From assembly GCA_015345905.1 (NCBI GenBank), contig JADDTR010000039.1, positions 80,753 to 144,752 of the forward strand: a stretch of 64,000 bases of DNA, read 5' to 3'. Below the pieces are notes generated by a model. The model saw only the letters and a program-made list of their open reading frames with translations. It had not been told where the DNA came from and did not search any database. Positions 11,219 to 23,077 of this stretch are shown here, piece after piece; the stretch's first letter is position 1; each line of letters opens with the position of its first letter. The position numbers and the translations under genes were made by a program. This stretch comes from Aotearoamyces nothofagi (taxonomy: Eukaryota > Ascomycota > Leotiomycetes > Leotiales > Tympanidaceae).

Positions 11219-12781
11219 TCAATGGCTACATCCACTCTCGTTCTCTGCGTCAGATTCTTCCTCTGCCTTTACCTTCCTTTTCCCTTTTCCTTTCGGCTTA
11301 AACATAGAGTCGATGGTCTTCTGGGTCTTCTTGTCTACCTGTTCCTGGAACTTCTTCCTCTCGCCGGCTCCTAAACCCTGCAAACGTTCTTCTTCCGCTC
11401 TAAACTCCTCGCTCTCAGGATCCGCGCCTATCAGACCTTCCAGCAACTTGATCTCCTTAGCCCATACGTTCCTGTCTTCGATTGTCTTCCCGTCTTCACC
11501 TTTCCTATCAATTGGTGTCTCTAGGATCATGGGCAGATTCTGAAACGGTTCAAAATTGACGACGTTATGGAAGGCGCGTAGGCCAAGAAATCCCGTGCCG
11601 ATATTTGCGTGCAGATCGCGACGTGATGCAAAAGGAGCCTTGCTATCATTTATGTGCAACGCCCTTAGATATGAGAGCCCAACGATGGTGGAGAAGCTGT
11701 CCATAGTTTTCTTGAACGCCTCAGGGCTTCTTAAGTCATAACCGGCCGCAAACGAATGGCACGTGTCTATGCACACACCAACTCGTGACTTGTCGTCGAT
11801 CAATGCTATGATATCTCGAAGGTCCTCAAAAGTAGACCCGATGACATTTCCACTACCCGCCATGTTCTCTAATAACGTGACAACTGTCTTTGTCGCCTTG
11901 TGTGCCTTGTTCAAGCTTGCCGCTATTCGTGCTATCGCTTCAGGCCGAGGGTTTGGTCCTGTGCTGCCTGGATGGAAGTTATATAACTTTATCCCAAGAG
12001 CTTCGCATCGAGTAAGGTCCTCAAGGAAGCAATCGTAGGCCTGCTTAGCCTTCTCGGAATCGGCTTGTGCCAGATTGACCAGGTATGAGCCATGCGGCAA
12101 CACATGTTTCGCAGGATCATATTCATGTTCTTTGCTGAAAGCAAGGAATTGATCTCGAGCTTCGTCAGCAAGTGGTGGGCTTACCCATTTACGCTGTGAC
12201 TTGAGAAATAGAGCAAAGGCATTTCCACCAATATGCAGGGCATTGGCGATTGAGTTGTGGACTCCCCCAGCTCCACTGACATGCGCGCCAATATACACAG
12301 CCCTCTTCAGGGTCTGGACTGGTGTTCTCACGGCAATGGGCATTGTTTCGGTTTCTTTCTCTTCCTTTGTCTTTCGCTTCTTCTTCCCCTTCTTCTCTTC
12401 AGCTTCCCCGTCAAGATTATCTTCGCCAGTTTCTACCTTTCTCTTCTTTGTAGACTTCTTTAGCTCGGTTACCGCTGCTTTGGACGAGTTTAGAGTGGTA
12501 TCCTCCTCTTCGACTTCCTCTGACTTAATCTCTCGTTTCGCCGGAGACTTCTTACTTTTCGCGATCGTTGTTGATGCCGCCCCAATGGCGTGGCCCTCTT
12601 GGTCCCTATCAGTCGGCAGCTTGGTTACTAGGGCAGCATTTCCCTCGATCTTTATAGTGTTGCACGCTTCCTTGGCCGGGGTTGTCTTTGGTTTGCCCTC
12701 GGAGAGGGGAGCAGGCAGGTCTTCTGGTTCAGTATAGGAGGGTACGGTCGTGGTCTTTCTGCCCGACTTCCAAGACGACAT
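11219..12781 (-). CDS. APN1: Apurinic/apyrimidinic endonuclease, endonuclease IV family
   Basis: A single uninterrupted frame of 520 residues. Residues ~165-445 are the endonuclease IV TIM barrel with its zinc ligands in order: YIGAHVSGAGGVHNSI, LPHGSYLVNLA, YNFHPGST, LLENMAGSG, GVCIDTCHSFAAGYD, ALHINDSKAPF, DLHANIGTG, MILETP. The enzyme cuts the DNA backbone 5' to abasic sites and trims blocked 3' ends in base-excision repair, using three zinc ions. Compared with bacterial Nfo (about 285 residues) it has a ~160-residue basic/acidic N-terminal extension (KKRK-type clusters, likely nuclear import) and a ~75-residue Lys-rich C-terminal tail (PKGKGKRKVKAEEE). Extensions of this kind are usual in fungal Apn1 and direct it to the nucleus and mitochondria. 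It lies head-to-tail downstream of the GH15 gene on the same strand. Confidence 0.95.
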   Translation of the reverse strand: MSSWKSGRKTTTVPSYTEPEDLPAPLSEGKPKTTPAKEACNTIKIEGNAALVTKLPTDRDQEGHAIGAASTTIAKSKKSPAKREIKSEEVEEEDTTLNSSKAAVTELKKSTKKRKVETGEDNLDGEAEEKKGKKKRKTKEEKETETMPIAVRTPVQTLKRAVYIGAHVSGAGGVHNSIANALHIGGNAFALFLKSQRKWVSPPLADEARDQFLAFSKEHEYDPAKHVLPHGSYLVNLAQADSEKAKQAYDCFLEDLTRCEALGIKLYNFHPGSTGPNPRPEAIARIAASLNKAHKATKTVVTLLENMAGSGNVIGSTFEDLRDIIALIDDKSRVGVCIDTCHSFAAGYDLRSPEAFKKTMDSFSTIVGLSYLRALHINDSKAPFASRRDLHANIGTGFLGLRAFHNVVNFEPFQNLPMILETPIDRKGEDGKTIEDRNVWAKEIKLLEGLIGADPESEEFRAEEERLQGLGAGERKKFQEQVDKKTQKTIDSMFKPKGKGKRKVKAEEESDAENESGCSH

Positions 12782-13401
12782 CTCGCCCAGTTAGGAGGAG
12801 ATGATGAACTTTGTGCTATTAACAATTAAGGAAGCTGGTCAAGAACGCAATGGACTCTAGCATAGCTGAGGTAAGGCACCTACCCCGTAGTCGATTACTC
12901 GCTTATCTGAAAGGATCGCGACCGAGGACGCGTAAAGTACATCACGATATCACGTGCTCTATGTATATAGGGTTATCTCAAGGCGAGGCTACTGAAACTT
13001 TCACAGGAGATTCAGAAAGAAGTAGCTTCTTTCTATCTCTGTACCAGCTTGAGAGAATTCAACCAAGATTTCCAAGGGCCGTCGTCGTGATATGACAGTT
13101 GCAGCATGGTGCTTTGTTGGAAGTTGCCAAGGTGTGCCGTCAATTTTAAAAGTAGCCTCGAGGTCACTATGCATAACTACTAGTATAAAGCAATCTCAAC
13201 TATTAATAAAGCAGCAAGCCAGGTGAATATAAAGAAACAAAAGTCTTTAATTTATTGTAGATTGTTTTATCTAGAGTCCTTGCTGCAAATGAGGCTAACA
13301 TAAAATGCTGTTCACATCTAAACGCCCATCCCATTCTACTTGCAGTGTTGCACCACAACGTATAAAGAGTTGAATCTCAACGCCTTGTACCATACGATAC
13401 C
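12782..13401. other. Intergenic spacer between APN1 and the GH15 gene
   Basis: Holds the APN1 promoter side (one CACGTG at 12951-12956) and an AT-rich 3' end of the GH15 gene. No coding sequence supported. Confidence 0.55.
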
Positions 13402-16057
13402 TCACATTGCATCTGTCCGCGCGCTAGAGAATGAAGTTGCTCGATCAAGATTGAACGCAGCACTAATCAACGCTAGATGACTGAAAGCCTGCGGGGTGTT
13501 GCCCAACTGCTCTCCACTTCTGGCAATCTCCTCCGAGAACATAGACAAGTGGTTGGAGAAGCTGAGCATGTTTTCAAAGATATTGACCGCACGACGGAGA
13601 TACTTCTTGTCGTAGACTCCAGCACGGGTTAGTGCCTCGACGAGCCAGAAGGTACACATGCTAAAAGCGCCTTCGCGTCCCCCAACACCATCTCCAGCTA
13701 GCTCCGTGTTATATCTGTAGACCAACCCTGCACTGGTGAGGCCACCTTTCTCTGGAGCGAGAAGGATTCTGTCCATCGTTCTTAGGAATCGAGGGTCGTT
13801 TGGCGAGATGAAGAAGACGAGAGGCGCAATCAATATGGAGGAGTCCAGGATATCGCCGCTTTCATAGCTTTGAACGAAGCATTGAAGGGATTGGCTATAG
13901 CCTGACAGACGTTAGTCTGAGAGAATGGGGGATAATTGCTGAAATTACCCTTCTCCATGATCTCCTCGTATAGCCGGTCTCTTTGCTCTAGCCACTTCGC
14001 ACGGTTTGGGCATGGAAGACATCGTTTTTCCGCTAGTCGTAAGCCACGATCAAACGCGACCCACAGCATGATCTTTGAATAGACAAAGTTTTGCTTGTTG
14101 TTTCGAACTTCCCAGATGGACATATCCGGCTCTATAGACTATGAGACGTGCCCTCTTTCAAGACTTTATAAAATACTTACGATCACAAATCGTCAAGGTA
14201 TAATCTGTAGAATATTAATACGGAAACAAGTGGCTAGGTACCTAGAAGATGGAACATACCCAGTATCTCTCGCACAGAGACCCACTGTTCCCATGTCACA
14301 GGCTTGCCATACTTGTTATAGAGGTAGATGCCATCCATGAGCTCACCATAAATGTCGAATTGCTGATGAAATGCTGCGCCGTTTCCGATCCGAACGGGCT
14401 TGCTACCTCTGTACCCGTCAAGGTGACTCACGCTGTTAGTTTGATGTACCTTCATAAGCACGCTATAACTTACCTAAGCTCCAGCTCCGGAATATCGGTT
14501 TCACCTCGGATAGTGAACATGATAGGCAGAGCACCCTCAGGAGACCGTGACTTTCTGAAGCGGTCACTTATAAAGTTCATGTAAGCGTCTGCTTCGTCGG
14601 TAAATCCCATTCTTAAGAGGATATAGATGGTAAAGCTCGAGTCCCGAACCCATGAGAATCGATAATCCCAATTTCTGTAGTATAATTAGTAGGGTTTAAC
14701 TCCTGATAAACGCCATCCGATATAACTGCCTGCCAGGCATTTGTCTCGGGTATATTCTGCACTAGATAGAGATGCCACGGCCCCATAAAAGACTCTAGAT
14801 AAATGTTTCCGATATAACGAGTTGAATAGTGTGGTGACGTAAATGGATATAAACTCACCTGACGCCACCAATATCCTCTGGGATGGAGAAAGTAGGTGCA
14901 GCAATAATAGCTCCAGTCGGTTCGTAGGTTAGAAGTTTCAACGTAAGCAAACTCCTCAGGACAACCTCTCTCCAGCGACCCGTGTACTTGCTCTTTGAGA
15001 TCCAGTTAAACCAGTAATACTGGGTATCATGCTGCTGAGTATCAAGAACGTCCGTGGTGACATCTGGAGTAACATGGTTGGGAATATCATCTCGAAGTAC
15101 AAATGAGACTGCCTGACCCTCCCGTAGCTTGATGCGCGAGATAACACCGTCGCCGAGCATGTTTGCGCGTTTGACCTTTCTGAATGCCATCAATGGGCAG
15201 GTATCGTCGTCCTCCCCATGATCAATGGTAACGTCCAACTGTAACTTCAAATCTGGGCTGCTGAAAGTCACAGTCTTGCTTTCCTTGGACCCGGGTAGAT
15301 GTTCTGGCAAGAAAATCTCGACGGTGTGCTTAGCACGGGCATAATCGAAGGCTGGAAATATATCGATGTCTATAGAGAACATTAGAACATCGGATACCTC
15401 TTTTAAATGAAGAAATTAACAGCGGCGAAGGGCATAATTTCTCATACCTAGTTCCATCTCACCGCGAATGCACTCGGCGCGTCTTACAAGCCACTTTTTG
15501 AGCTCATCCTGAACGCTAATTGTCTCCCTAAAAGGCATCTGCTTGGGTGTTTTTGCCAGCACCTGTGAGTGCTTCGGACGAGGAAAGAAATCAATCAGGT
15601 CCACAACACCATCTTCTTGTATATATCGCGTCTGCAGGATGTTGGATGAGGGTAGGTATTGCTGTTTTGTCGTGTAAGTTGACTCGATGGGTGGACTAAT
15701 ACTGAAATAGCCGCCCTTCTCCGCATCGAGAAGGCGACAGAAGACGGACGGAGAGTCGAAATCGGGCCTTGTTGAGCGTCAGTAAGTTTATGGGAGAGAT
15801 CAAAGAGAAAATAGGCAGGAAGCCGTGCAGTACAAGCTCGCGGAGACAAATAGAGCTTACCAGCACATAAAGTCCAAGCTACCGTCGATTCCCACGAGTG
15901 CACATGTTCTCATATTTCCGATGAGCCCATAATGCTCAATCGGAATGTACCCTGAGCGTGGATATTAGCAGGCATCACACGCATCGAGGTTCAAGGCTGG
16001 CATACCGCCAGTAGCATGGCGTCTGGCAGACTCGGTATTTCCTATCATAACGGGCAT
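13402..16057 (-). CDS. Glycoside hydrolase family 15 protein (glucoamylase/trehalase-like)
   Basis: Nine exons (16057-16006, 15951-15861, 15767-15448, 15369-14859, 14674-14474, 14432-14260, 14204-14181, 14131-13949, 13901-13402) give 684 residues. The N-terminus has [17 protein letters not shown] and [15 protein letters not shown], typical of the bacterial-type GH15 clade that includes trehalases and glucoamylase-like enzymes. The (alpha/alpha)6 barrel shows [38 protein letters not shown] (probable general acid Glu) and [16 protein letters not shown] (probable general base Glu). No signal peptide is evident, so a cytosolic enzyme acting on an alpha-glucoside such as trehalose is likely, but the substrate cannot be read from sequence. 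Exon 7 is only 24 bases. Start chosen at 16057 because the frame, donor site and family N-terminus agree; Met at codon 4 is an alternative. Confidence 0.87.
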
Positions 16058-16410
16058 GGCTAAGGAAGGAGCTCAATGTCGAGGACACGGGGAATATGTA
16101 TGGTAGGGAGCACCAGCAGTCCTTTGACTAACACGACTGATGAAGCATTCGTGTAGGGTTGTAGGGAAAGAGAAGGTAGGCAATGTAGGCAGGTAGGTAG
16201 GTGAATTGGCGCGGCGGAGAGAGGTGAAGATGGTAGTGGGCTAGCTCGCATTGTCACTCCCACGGGGTGTATGTAGCGCATGCAACGGCGTGGGGAACAC
16301 GCGGTATTCACACCGCCGAATGCATCCTCCGTATGGACGATGAGCAACGAGTCAGGTAGGGAAGGTAGGCACTGTAGCTGTGGTGATTACTGCTGAGCAA
16401 CAATCACCGT

Positions 16411-16440
16411 GCAACGTGCAACGGGCAACGGGCAACGGGC
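16411..16440. repeat. 7-bp minisatellite GCAACGG
   Basis: Four near-identical tandem copies of GCAACGG (first copy GCAACGT), upstream of the GH15 start. Confidence 0.9.
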
Positions 16441-17416
16441 AGACGCTGCGCAACTGCCACGGTTATGGCGGAGCGACCTTCCCCGCCATTCTTTCTGCTG
16501 TTCATCCAGGACCAAGGCCGGTGGAGGATATATGCTGTGTCTCTCCGAACATGACGCTGAGGGCCTACCGATCGCGCAACTCCCTGAGGCAGGTCGCAGA
16601 TGAGCCCTAAAGATGAAGATATCGACCATATCAGCGCGCGGAAGTCTTTCCATGACGTCGTTCTCTTCTGCACTATTTCGGAAGCTCGATCGCTCTGCAT
16701 CGCATTGTTGGACCAGCTTGAGCCCAAAAGGGACCGAGACTCCGCAGTAAAGGCGGGCCAGCGACGGAAAGGGCAGAAGAGATACCGAGCATACCGAGCG
16801 CGCCGAGCATGCCGAGCTGTACCTGTCCCGCAGTACAGCACAGTGAGATACGAGATACAGTCCATCTGGTACGAGACACAGGCCAGTCCAGTACCCATAG
16901 GATGGATCATTGGATATTGGATATTGGATCCTCGAAGCAAGAGCCTCGGAAGGGCCTCTGTCCTTTGTATTTATAGTACAGTGCTGTACGTAGCCGGCAC
17001 CTCTACAGCGTGCTTATTGCATTGAATTGTATTGCAGTGTATTGTACTGCGCCTGCGCCTACGAACTAGGTATGCTATGGTATACTGTAGAGTTAGAGTT
17101 GCCGCCAAGGGTGCCATTATTCCAGCACTACCCGCCAGAAACAAAACACGCCTTACTCTTCCTCCAGTGTACGCATCGCATATACATGTCACTACTAACT
17201 AGGCACCTAGGTGCTGTCTGGATTGTACCTAACCTCCCTCCCTAGGGTACCTAGACCGCACTGCAGCCGCGAACCGGCAGCGCTCCACAGGCTATTGTCC
17301 AGGCGGTCCGCCAGTCAGGCCAGCGTACCTCCCGAGGTAGGCACAGCAGGGTGGCCAGGTACTGTACTGTACTGTACCTTACAACAGCTACCATACATGT
17401 TTGTACAGTGCAGTAT

Positions 17417-17559
17417 CCACTTACCACTTACCACCTACCACCACCTACCACTTACCACTTACCACTGGACACTGGACACTGAACACTGAACACTGAACAC
17501 TGAACACTGAACACTGACCACTGGCCACTGACCACTGACCACCTACCACTGACCACTTG
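17417..17559. repeat. 7-bp minisatellite CCACTTA / CACTGAA
   Basis: About twenty 7-base units. The left half reads CCACTTA or CCACCTA; the right half reads CACTGGA, CACTGAA or CACTGAC. The period stays at seven through most of the tract with a few interrupted units, so the two halves look like one array diverging outward. Confidence 0.9.
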
Positions 17560-17785
17560 CTCAATAGCAGAATTGCCTCTTCTACTGTTCTTGTACAGTA
17601 AGATCAGGGCCACTGAAGGCCCGGCCGCTTGCTGCCGCTTACTACCGCTTACTGCCGCTTACGGGTTGCTCCAGTTCCACAGCACTGCAGTGTTCTCTCT
17701 ATACCTGTTCTACACCTACCGAGCATACAGGTCGCAGCAGACGGGCTTCCAGCGCCTAAATCCACATCCTGAATTCTATATCCTG

Positions 17786-17811
17786 ATATATATATATATA
17801 TATATATATAC
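17786..17811. repeat. (AT)n microsatellite
   Basis: Thirteen uninterrupted AT dinucleotides. Confidence 0.9.
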
Positions 17812-18258
17812 TGTACGTGATTACCCGTAGTCTGTCTGCCCCTCGCTGCGAACCCTGCCTGCCAGGCCCGGCAGACCCGGCAAGATTGCCGTAGCCAAGG
17901 GAACAAGGTACTGGCCCAGGGGTTCTTTAAAATATGTTTCCCGCGTTACCTCGTTACTCCTGTAGTGCCGAGTACCCTGAGATGAGATTTACCTTATTTG
18001 CACAACTCGCTGCCTGCATTATAGTGAATGCACCGCTTATGCAAATAACCCGGCCGCTATGCTGTAATGTTGGATCTGCTCCTCAATAGCATTCCTCCGT
18101 GGCCAAGGCCTGTCCATATCCAAGAAGTCTCTGGACCCGTTCTGACGCCGTTCCTGGCTTAACCCGTGAGGACAGCGGTTCTTGTAGCGCATCACCGAAA
18201 TCACTTCAGGTGCCAAGCGAAGCCCATGCCAACACCGCCGCTGCGAGCACAGGCACTC

Positions 18259-20209
18259 ATGGCTCCAGAGAGAGAAATGGATTCCGGCGCTGATCGATTC
18301 AAGCTCGACAATCTGCGCTCCAGCAACCCTTCGTCGAGACCGACAATCCCCTACAAGCACTCCCAGTTTCCACAGCCCCTCCTCCAACCCATCTCGACAA
18401 GCTCCGACCATTCCTCGTGGGCAAGGGGCGAGGGCTCCCCAGATGGTTATACAGCACCAGCTTCGACTCGCTCGCAACCGCCCGACAACGACATCACAAT
18501 GGACGCCGCTGCGCACTCGGGACACAGGCGGCGGAGGAGTAGTCTCCTAAACAGCGCTGGGGGAGGATCACGGCCACCTACAACACCCCATCGGAATCGC
18601 TCGCATTCGGACGGCCTTTTGGAGGATGCCAAGTGGTCCGAAGATGACATGCCTGGGTCTGAGGACTCAAAGTCGGCCAGCGAAGAGATGGAGATGGGTG
18701 ATCTGTCCGACGAGGACGACTTGCATGACGATGAAGAGACCGGCCTTACCAGCAAAAACAAGAGCGATAGAAGGCGACGGAGACGACGGAACACGCAGTT
18801 AGACCAAAGGATCACGCCCGACGGCAAGATTACAGACGAAGAGAAGAAAGAGGCCGACCAGAATGTGGTCAAGAGGGCCTTGATCAACGGGATACTCATT
18901 GGCCTGTGGTCAGCTTCCCCGTTCCCTGCTGTCAGGGCAGGCCGTTGCTAACAGAACTTCAGGTATCTCTTCTCGCTGTCGATTTCAATATACAACAAGT
19001 GGATGTTCTCAGGCGACCATCTCAACTTCCAATTCCCCTTATTCACGACATGCATGCACATGCTGGTGCAGTTCTGCCTCTCCGCCCTCGTCCTATATTT
19101 CGTCCCGAGGTTTCGGCCCCGATACGACTCCATCTCGAACCCCCACAACAGCAACGTTGCCGACGCCGATCGCCCGAGACACGATGCTGATGGCAGGAAA
19201 CCGTTGATGACCCGGTGGTTCTACTTGACTAGGATTGGGCCCTGTGGGTTAGCGACGGGATTGGATATTGGCCTTGGAAACATGTCGCTGAAATTTATAT
19301 CCTTAACGTTCTACAGTAAGTTGTGCTAGGAGACTGCGATATCTATTCCTTGAAATGCCCTTGAAACCAGTCTAAATTTGTATAGCAATGTGCAAATCCT
19401 CTGCGCTTGCCTTCGTCCTCCTCTTCGCCTTCATTTTCCGCCTCGAAACGCCCTCCTGGCGGCTAGTTGCTATCATCGCCACCATGACTGTTGGCGTGGT
19501 TATGATGGTCGCCGGCGAGGTTGACTTCAAACCGCTCGGCTTCATCCTCGTCATCTCTGCCGCCTTCTTCTCCGGCTTCCGGTGGGCCCTCACCCAGATC
19601 CTCCTCCTCCGCAACCCTGCAACGTCGAACCCCTTTTCCTCCATATTCTACCTCGCGCCCATCATGTTCGTCTCTCTCTTCATCATTGCCGTCCCTGTCG
19701 AAGGCTTCTCAGCCCTCTCTGTCGGCCTGCACGACCTCGTCGCAAAGAAAGGCCCCATCCTCGGCCCCGCCATCCTTCTCGCCCCCGGCATCATAGCCTT
19801 TCTCATGACCTCGTCGGAATTCGCCCTCCTCCAGCGCACCTCCGTCGTCACCCTCAGCATCGCCGGCATCTTCAAGGAAGTCGTCACCATCTTCGCCGCC
19901 GGCCGCATCTTCGACGACTCCATGACCGCCGTCAACTTCTCCGGCCTCTGCGTCACGATCGGCGCCATCGTCGGGTACAACTACGTCAAGATCACCAAGA
20001 TGCGCGACGAGGCCAGGGTCGAGGCCCACCTGAAGGGCGCGGGTCCTGCGCGTGACGAAAGCGATTCGGATGCCGAGGACGGAGACGACGAGTGGGAGAG
20101 GCAGGATGGTTATCTTACCGGTGACGGCGATGTCATGCCGGATGATGGCGCAAAGGGCAAGGCTGCCGAGAGTGCTGCCCCCCTGATGGGCAGCCAGGCT
20201 GCGTCATGA
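18259..20209 (+). CDS. TPT/SLC35-family membrane transporter (YMD8-like)
   Basis: Three exons (18259-18908, 18963-19315, 19386-20209), 608 residues from the chosen ATG. An upstream in-frame ATG at 18166 would add 31 residues; the start is uncertain because the N-terminus is disordered. Residues 1-~205 are Ser/Arg/acid-rich. The transporter domain follows: YLFSLSISIYNKWMFSG (first helix with the family's N-K-W element), TGLDIGLGNMSLKFISLTFYTMCKSS (conserved pore helix), about ten hydrophobic segments in all, and an acidic cytosolic tail. The family exchanges nucleotide sugars or phosphorylated sugars across Golgi, ER or organelle membranes; the best general match by eye is yeast Ymd8 / human SLC35C2. 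The substrate is unknown. Exon 3 uses strongly C-ending codons. Confidence 0.85.
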
Positions 20210-20524
20210 GAGAATAGCGCGTTTGTTTCTAGAAAGATCCGGCAGTCGAGAGACGTATACCATGTAGGATCGAGTCCAGATGAACGAGAATACCGCTCTG
20301 GATGATGTGTTTTATGCTTGGCTTGTGATCATCTATCTATACTGTGCAGGAGCGATGTGTGAAATCTTTACAGCCCTCCGTGTGAGGCAGGTATATTCAT
20401 CAACTCGCTCTTCTAGGTAGGCCCTGGCATCTATATGTAGTATTCACGGCTGCCCGCTCCTCGAGACTCTGCCCAACGCCGCTGCCCCCGAACTCCAGAT
20501 TTTAGAATCCAAACCCCGCATCGC
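20210..20524. other. Convergent intergenic spacer
   Basis: 3' spacer between the transporter gene (plus) and the RBM42-like gene (minus). No gene or repeat seen. Confidence 0.6.
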
Positions 20525-21667
20525 TCAGCCCAGAACCCTCAGGCCGCCCTTCGTCTTTGACCCCGGCTTGTGCACTCCTGCATCCGTCTTCGCATGTCCC
20601 CCACCGCCGCTGCCGCCGCCGCCATTCTTTCCGTTCTTGCCCTTTCCATATTTCCCTCGCTTATCCTTCGGGACCACAGCCTTGATTTCGGTCGTGCTGC
20701 GCTTGATCAATACAGGGTGGCTACCGATATATTTACCCTGCATCTCTCGCGCAGCTTGGAAGAACTCGTCGCCATCGCTAAAACTCACGAATCCGAAGCC
20801 TTTGCTCTTCGTCGTGCGTTTGTCTCTTACCACTCGGGCTTTCTGAACAGATGGCCATCGGGAAAAGGCTTTTAACAGGGATTCATCTGTGACCTCGCCG
20901 GCCAAATTGCCTACGAAAATCCGGAAGTGGCTGGGATCCCACTCGAGGAGCGATGAATCTGTCCATTGTGTTCCACCACCGCTTCGTACAACAGTAGCTT
21001 GCTTCCCATCTGCGCCCTTGACAACTGTGGCGACGCCAGTATCCGCGTTTGCGGCGAAATTCATCGCATGGCTGCTCAGTGCCGGACCGTCAGAACGTCC
21101 TCCAAGCGGTGCGGCATTTGCACTTGTTGCTGCGACTGATCCTTCACCAGGATTACCAAATCGTCCGCGAGGGGCCCCCCTAGATGCTTCTGACGTGTCT
21201 TTCCCAGCATAAGCCGATTGCCACTGCGCGATCTGAGCTTCTAATTCGGGATCTACAGCTGCATCATAACGCCCTCCAGGGCCTCGGCCAGCGTCTTGAC
21301 CCGGCAAGGGAAATGGATTTCGTATCTGAGGCGCGCCATAGGCAGATTCTTGAGGAGCCTCGTAGAACGATTGTTGTGCGTATGGTGGTTGTTGATATGA
21401 GGAAAAGCCCACCGGCGGCGTACTGATTGCAGGTGCGCTCACCTGCCGTGGCTGGAAGTTCTGGAAGCCCTGCGAGGCATAGCTAGCACCGCGTCCTGCA
21501 TTGTTGCCGGATGCGTTGGAGAAAGAAGGCGTGGTGGGGTAGGCGGGCTTGAAGGCTGCGCCAGGGACAGTTGAAGGCGGTGGTCTAGCAGGCAGCGATG
21601 GGTGATGCGCTGCCTTTGTCGGGGGCGATTGGAAGGGCTTGAGACCTGGAGGTGGCGGATAGGACAT
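20525..21667 (-). CDS. RBM42-like RNA-binding protein with one RRM
   Basis: Intronless frame of 380 residues. The N-terminal ~230 residues are Pro/Gly/Ala/Ser-rich and low in order (SYPPPPGLKPFQSPP). A single RRM follows at ~245-330: DPSHFRIFVGNLAGEV (RNP2), SKGFGFVSFSDGDEF (RNP1), then YIGSHPVLIKRS. The LLEWDP lead-in just before the RRM is characteristic of the RBM42 group (fungal homologues are often called RNP domain proteins), which in animals bind mRNA 3' regions and stress granules. The C-terminus is a Lys/Gly-rich basic tail (GKYGKGKNGKNGGGGSGGGG) likely to add non-specific RNA binding. Function in fungi is little defined. Confidence 0.87.
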   Translation of the reverse strand: MSYPPPPGLKPFQSPPTKAAHHPSLPARPPPSTVPGAAFKPAYPTTPSFSNASGNNAGRGASYASQGFQNFQPRQVSAPAISTPPVGFSSYQQPPYAQQSFYEAPQESAYGAPQIRNPFPLPGQDAGRGPGGRYDAAVDPELEAQIAQWQSAYAGKDTSEASRGAPRGRFGNPGEGSVAATSANAAPLGGRSDGPALSSHAMNFAANADTGVATVVKGADGKQATVVRSGGGTQWTDSSLLEWDPSHFRIFVGNLAGEVTDESLLKAFSRWPSVQKARVVRDKRTTKSKGFGFVSFSDGDEFFQAAREMQGKYIGSHPVLIKRSTTEIKAVVPKDKRGKYGKGKNGKNGGGGSGGGGHAKTDAGVHKPGSKTKGGLRVLG

Positions 21668-23077
21668 GATGAACGACTGCGCGATAGACCTTTTGCAAGT
21701 TTTAGACGTACCTCTTTGCGATGCAATTCAGACACAAGCAGCGTACAACGGGTGCACTCTGTGGCGAGGGAGGCAGGGCAGTCTTCCAACGCCGTGCCCA
21801 GAAGAATCTTCGTCTGTGAACAGCTGGCTCTAATGTCGTTGATCGTTGAGCGTTGACGGAACAAGTGGAGGAAATGTGATGTGTAGAGCTCAGGGCAACC
21901 CAGCTTCGAACGACCCTGACGGAATAACGAGGCTGCTCGCGATGCCACTAGCGTGGCCACTAACCAGATCTTAGCGTCTACATCACGTGGGCACCGCAGC
22001 ATCACGGGCTAGGAGCAGGCATTATATAAGCATGTCGGTCATGTGATGCGCCGGCCGTCGGAAATTGCACCGAGCGCCTGGAGGGTGGGGCTCAGGAACA
22101 CCTATGACGCGTTTTGCTCTGTCGTCTCCCGTAGCCCGTAGTGGGGCATGGCCGACTTCCAGAGGCCCTTCGGTCCATGATTATTGATGCGACGGCCCAG
22201 ACATCGCAGTCTGAATAAGCAGCCGCAACGCAACGCCAGATATCACTGAGAATTCCAGCCAGCGCAACCAGCTACTAGTCATTGCCACAGCAAGCAAATG
22301 CAACGCGGCCGGGTGGCCTGACGTGAGAAGAGAAGACTTGCTCGTCCTGAGTTGCGCTGTAGCTCACTGTCACCGTCGCAGAGATATGGACGAGCTGGTG
22401 CACGAGGCGCCTGCTCCGCCTCAGCGCATACTGCACTACGCAAGCGAAACTGAGCGACTTTGAAGACACCGCTGCATTGTAACCCTTATATCACCACAAC
22501 CAGTTCAACCACAGCGCCGAGAATTGGTAGCGTAGTGGAAGCGCCCCTTCTCAATGTTCTCGGGGCATTTTAGAGGATTTGGCGGCTATCTGATGGCACG
22601 TCTGTACAGCTGAAAATCCCAATGTATCTTGGTGTTCTCGGGTGGGTCTCCAATTTTGCATTTAGCCTGGAGTCGTATGTGATAATGCGGCATGATGATG
22701 TGAAACCGGTAGAGCCTTGCGGTAGTGTTTTGCAGTGTTTTGCAGTGTTTTGCAGCGTGTTGCAGTGCCTCGTGGTGTTTTGGCTGTTCCAGTTGTTCCG
22801 GCTTAGCCCTCCTTATCAATCCCAACCGTCATCGCCCAGTGCGTGGAATGGCCGATTTGAGGGCCTCCGGTCTCCGTAATACAAACGTAGTGCCCCTCCC
22901 TCTCCCATTAGAAAGCCGACTTCGTCACTGCTTTCAAACCTTCTTTTCCTCTCCAACAAATACCTGCCAGACCCCTCAACACTGAATCTTCCTGCATTCA
23001 CTTATTCTTTAAGTCGGAAGACACCCCCAAGCTCACACCGCACGATCTTCTCGCAGTACTTGACCAGCTAATTCACG
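21668..23077. other. Divergent intergenic region upstream of the RBM42-like gene and GND1
   Basis: Holds the RBM42-like promoter and the GND1 promoter. The ~180 bases before the GND1 ATG are pyrimidine-rich, as in promoters of strongly expressed fungal genes. One short repeat is listed separately. I see no tRNA or protein gene. Confidence 0.55.
22724..22767. repeat. 10-bp tandem repeat TGCAGTGTTT
   Basis: Three exact copies of TGCAGTGTTT plus decayed flanking copies, about 310 bases before the GND1 start. Confidence 0.85.

Larger units (their letters stand above)
16058..18258. other. 2.2-kb divergent intergenic region rich in minisatellites
   Basis: Lies between the 5' ends of the GH15 gene (minus) and the TPT-type transporter gene (plus). 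It contains several simple repeats, listed separately, plus short motifs such as repeated CCGAGCA and TATTGGA. Open frames here are low-complexity with no recognisable family, so I call no gene. Confidence 0.6.

Noticed and set aside
16380-17489. Several short frames in the GH15/transporter spacer
   Set aside because: Low-complexity translations of minisatellites with no domain.
22500-22570. tRNA-like stretch with GGTAGCGTAGTGG
   Set aside because: No matching acceptor stem, anticodon arm or B-box could be drawn.
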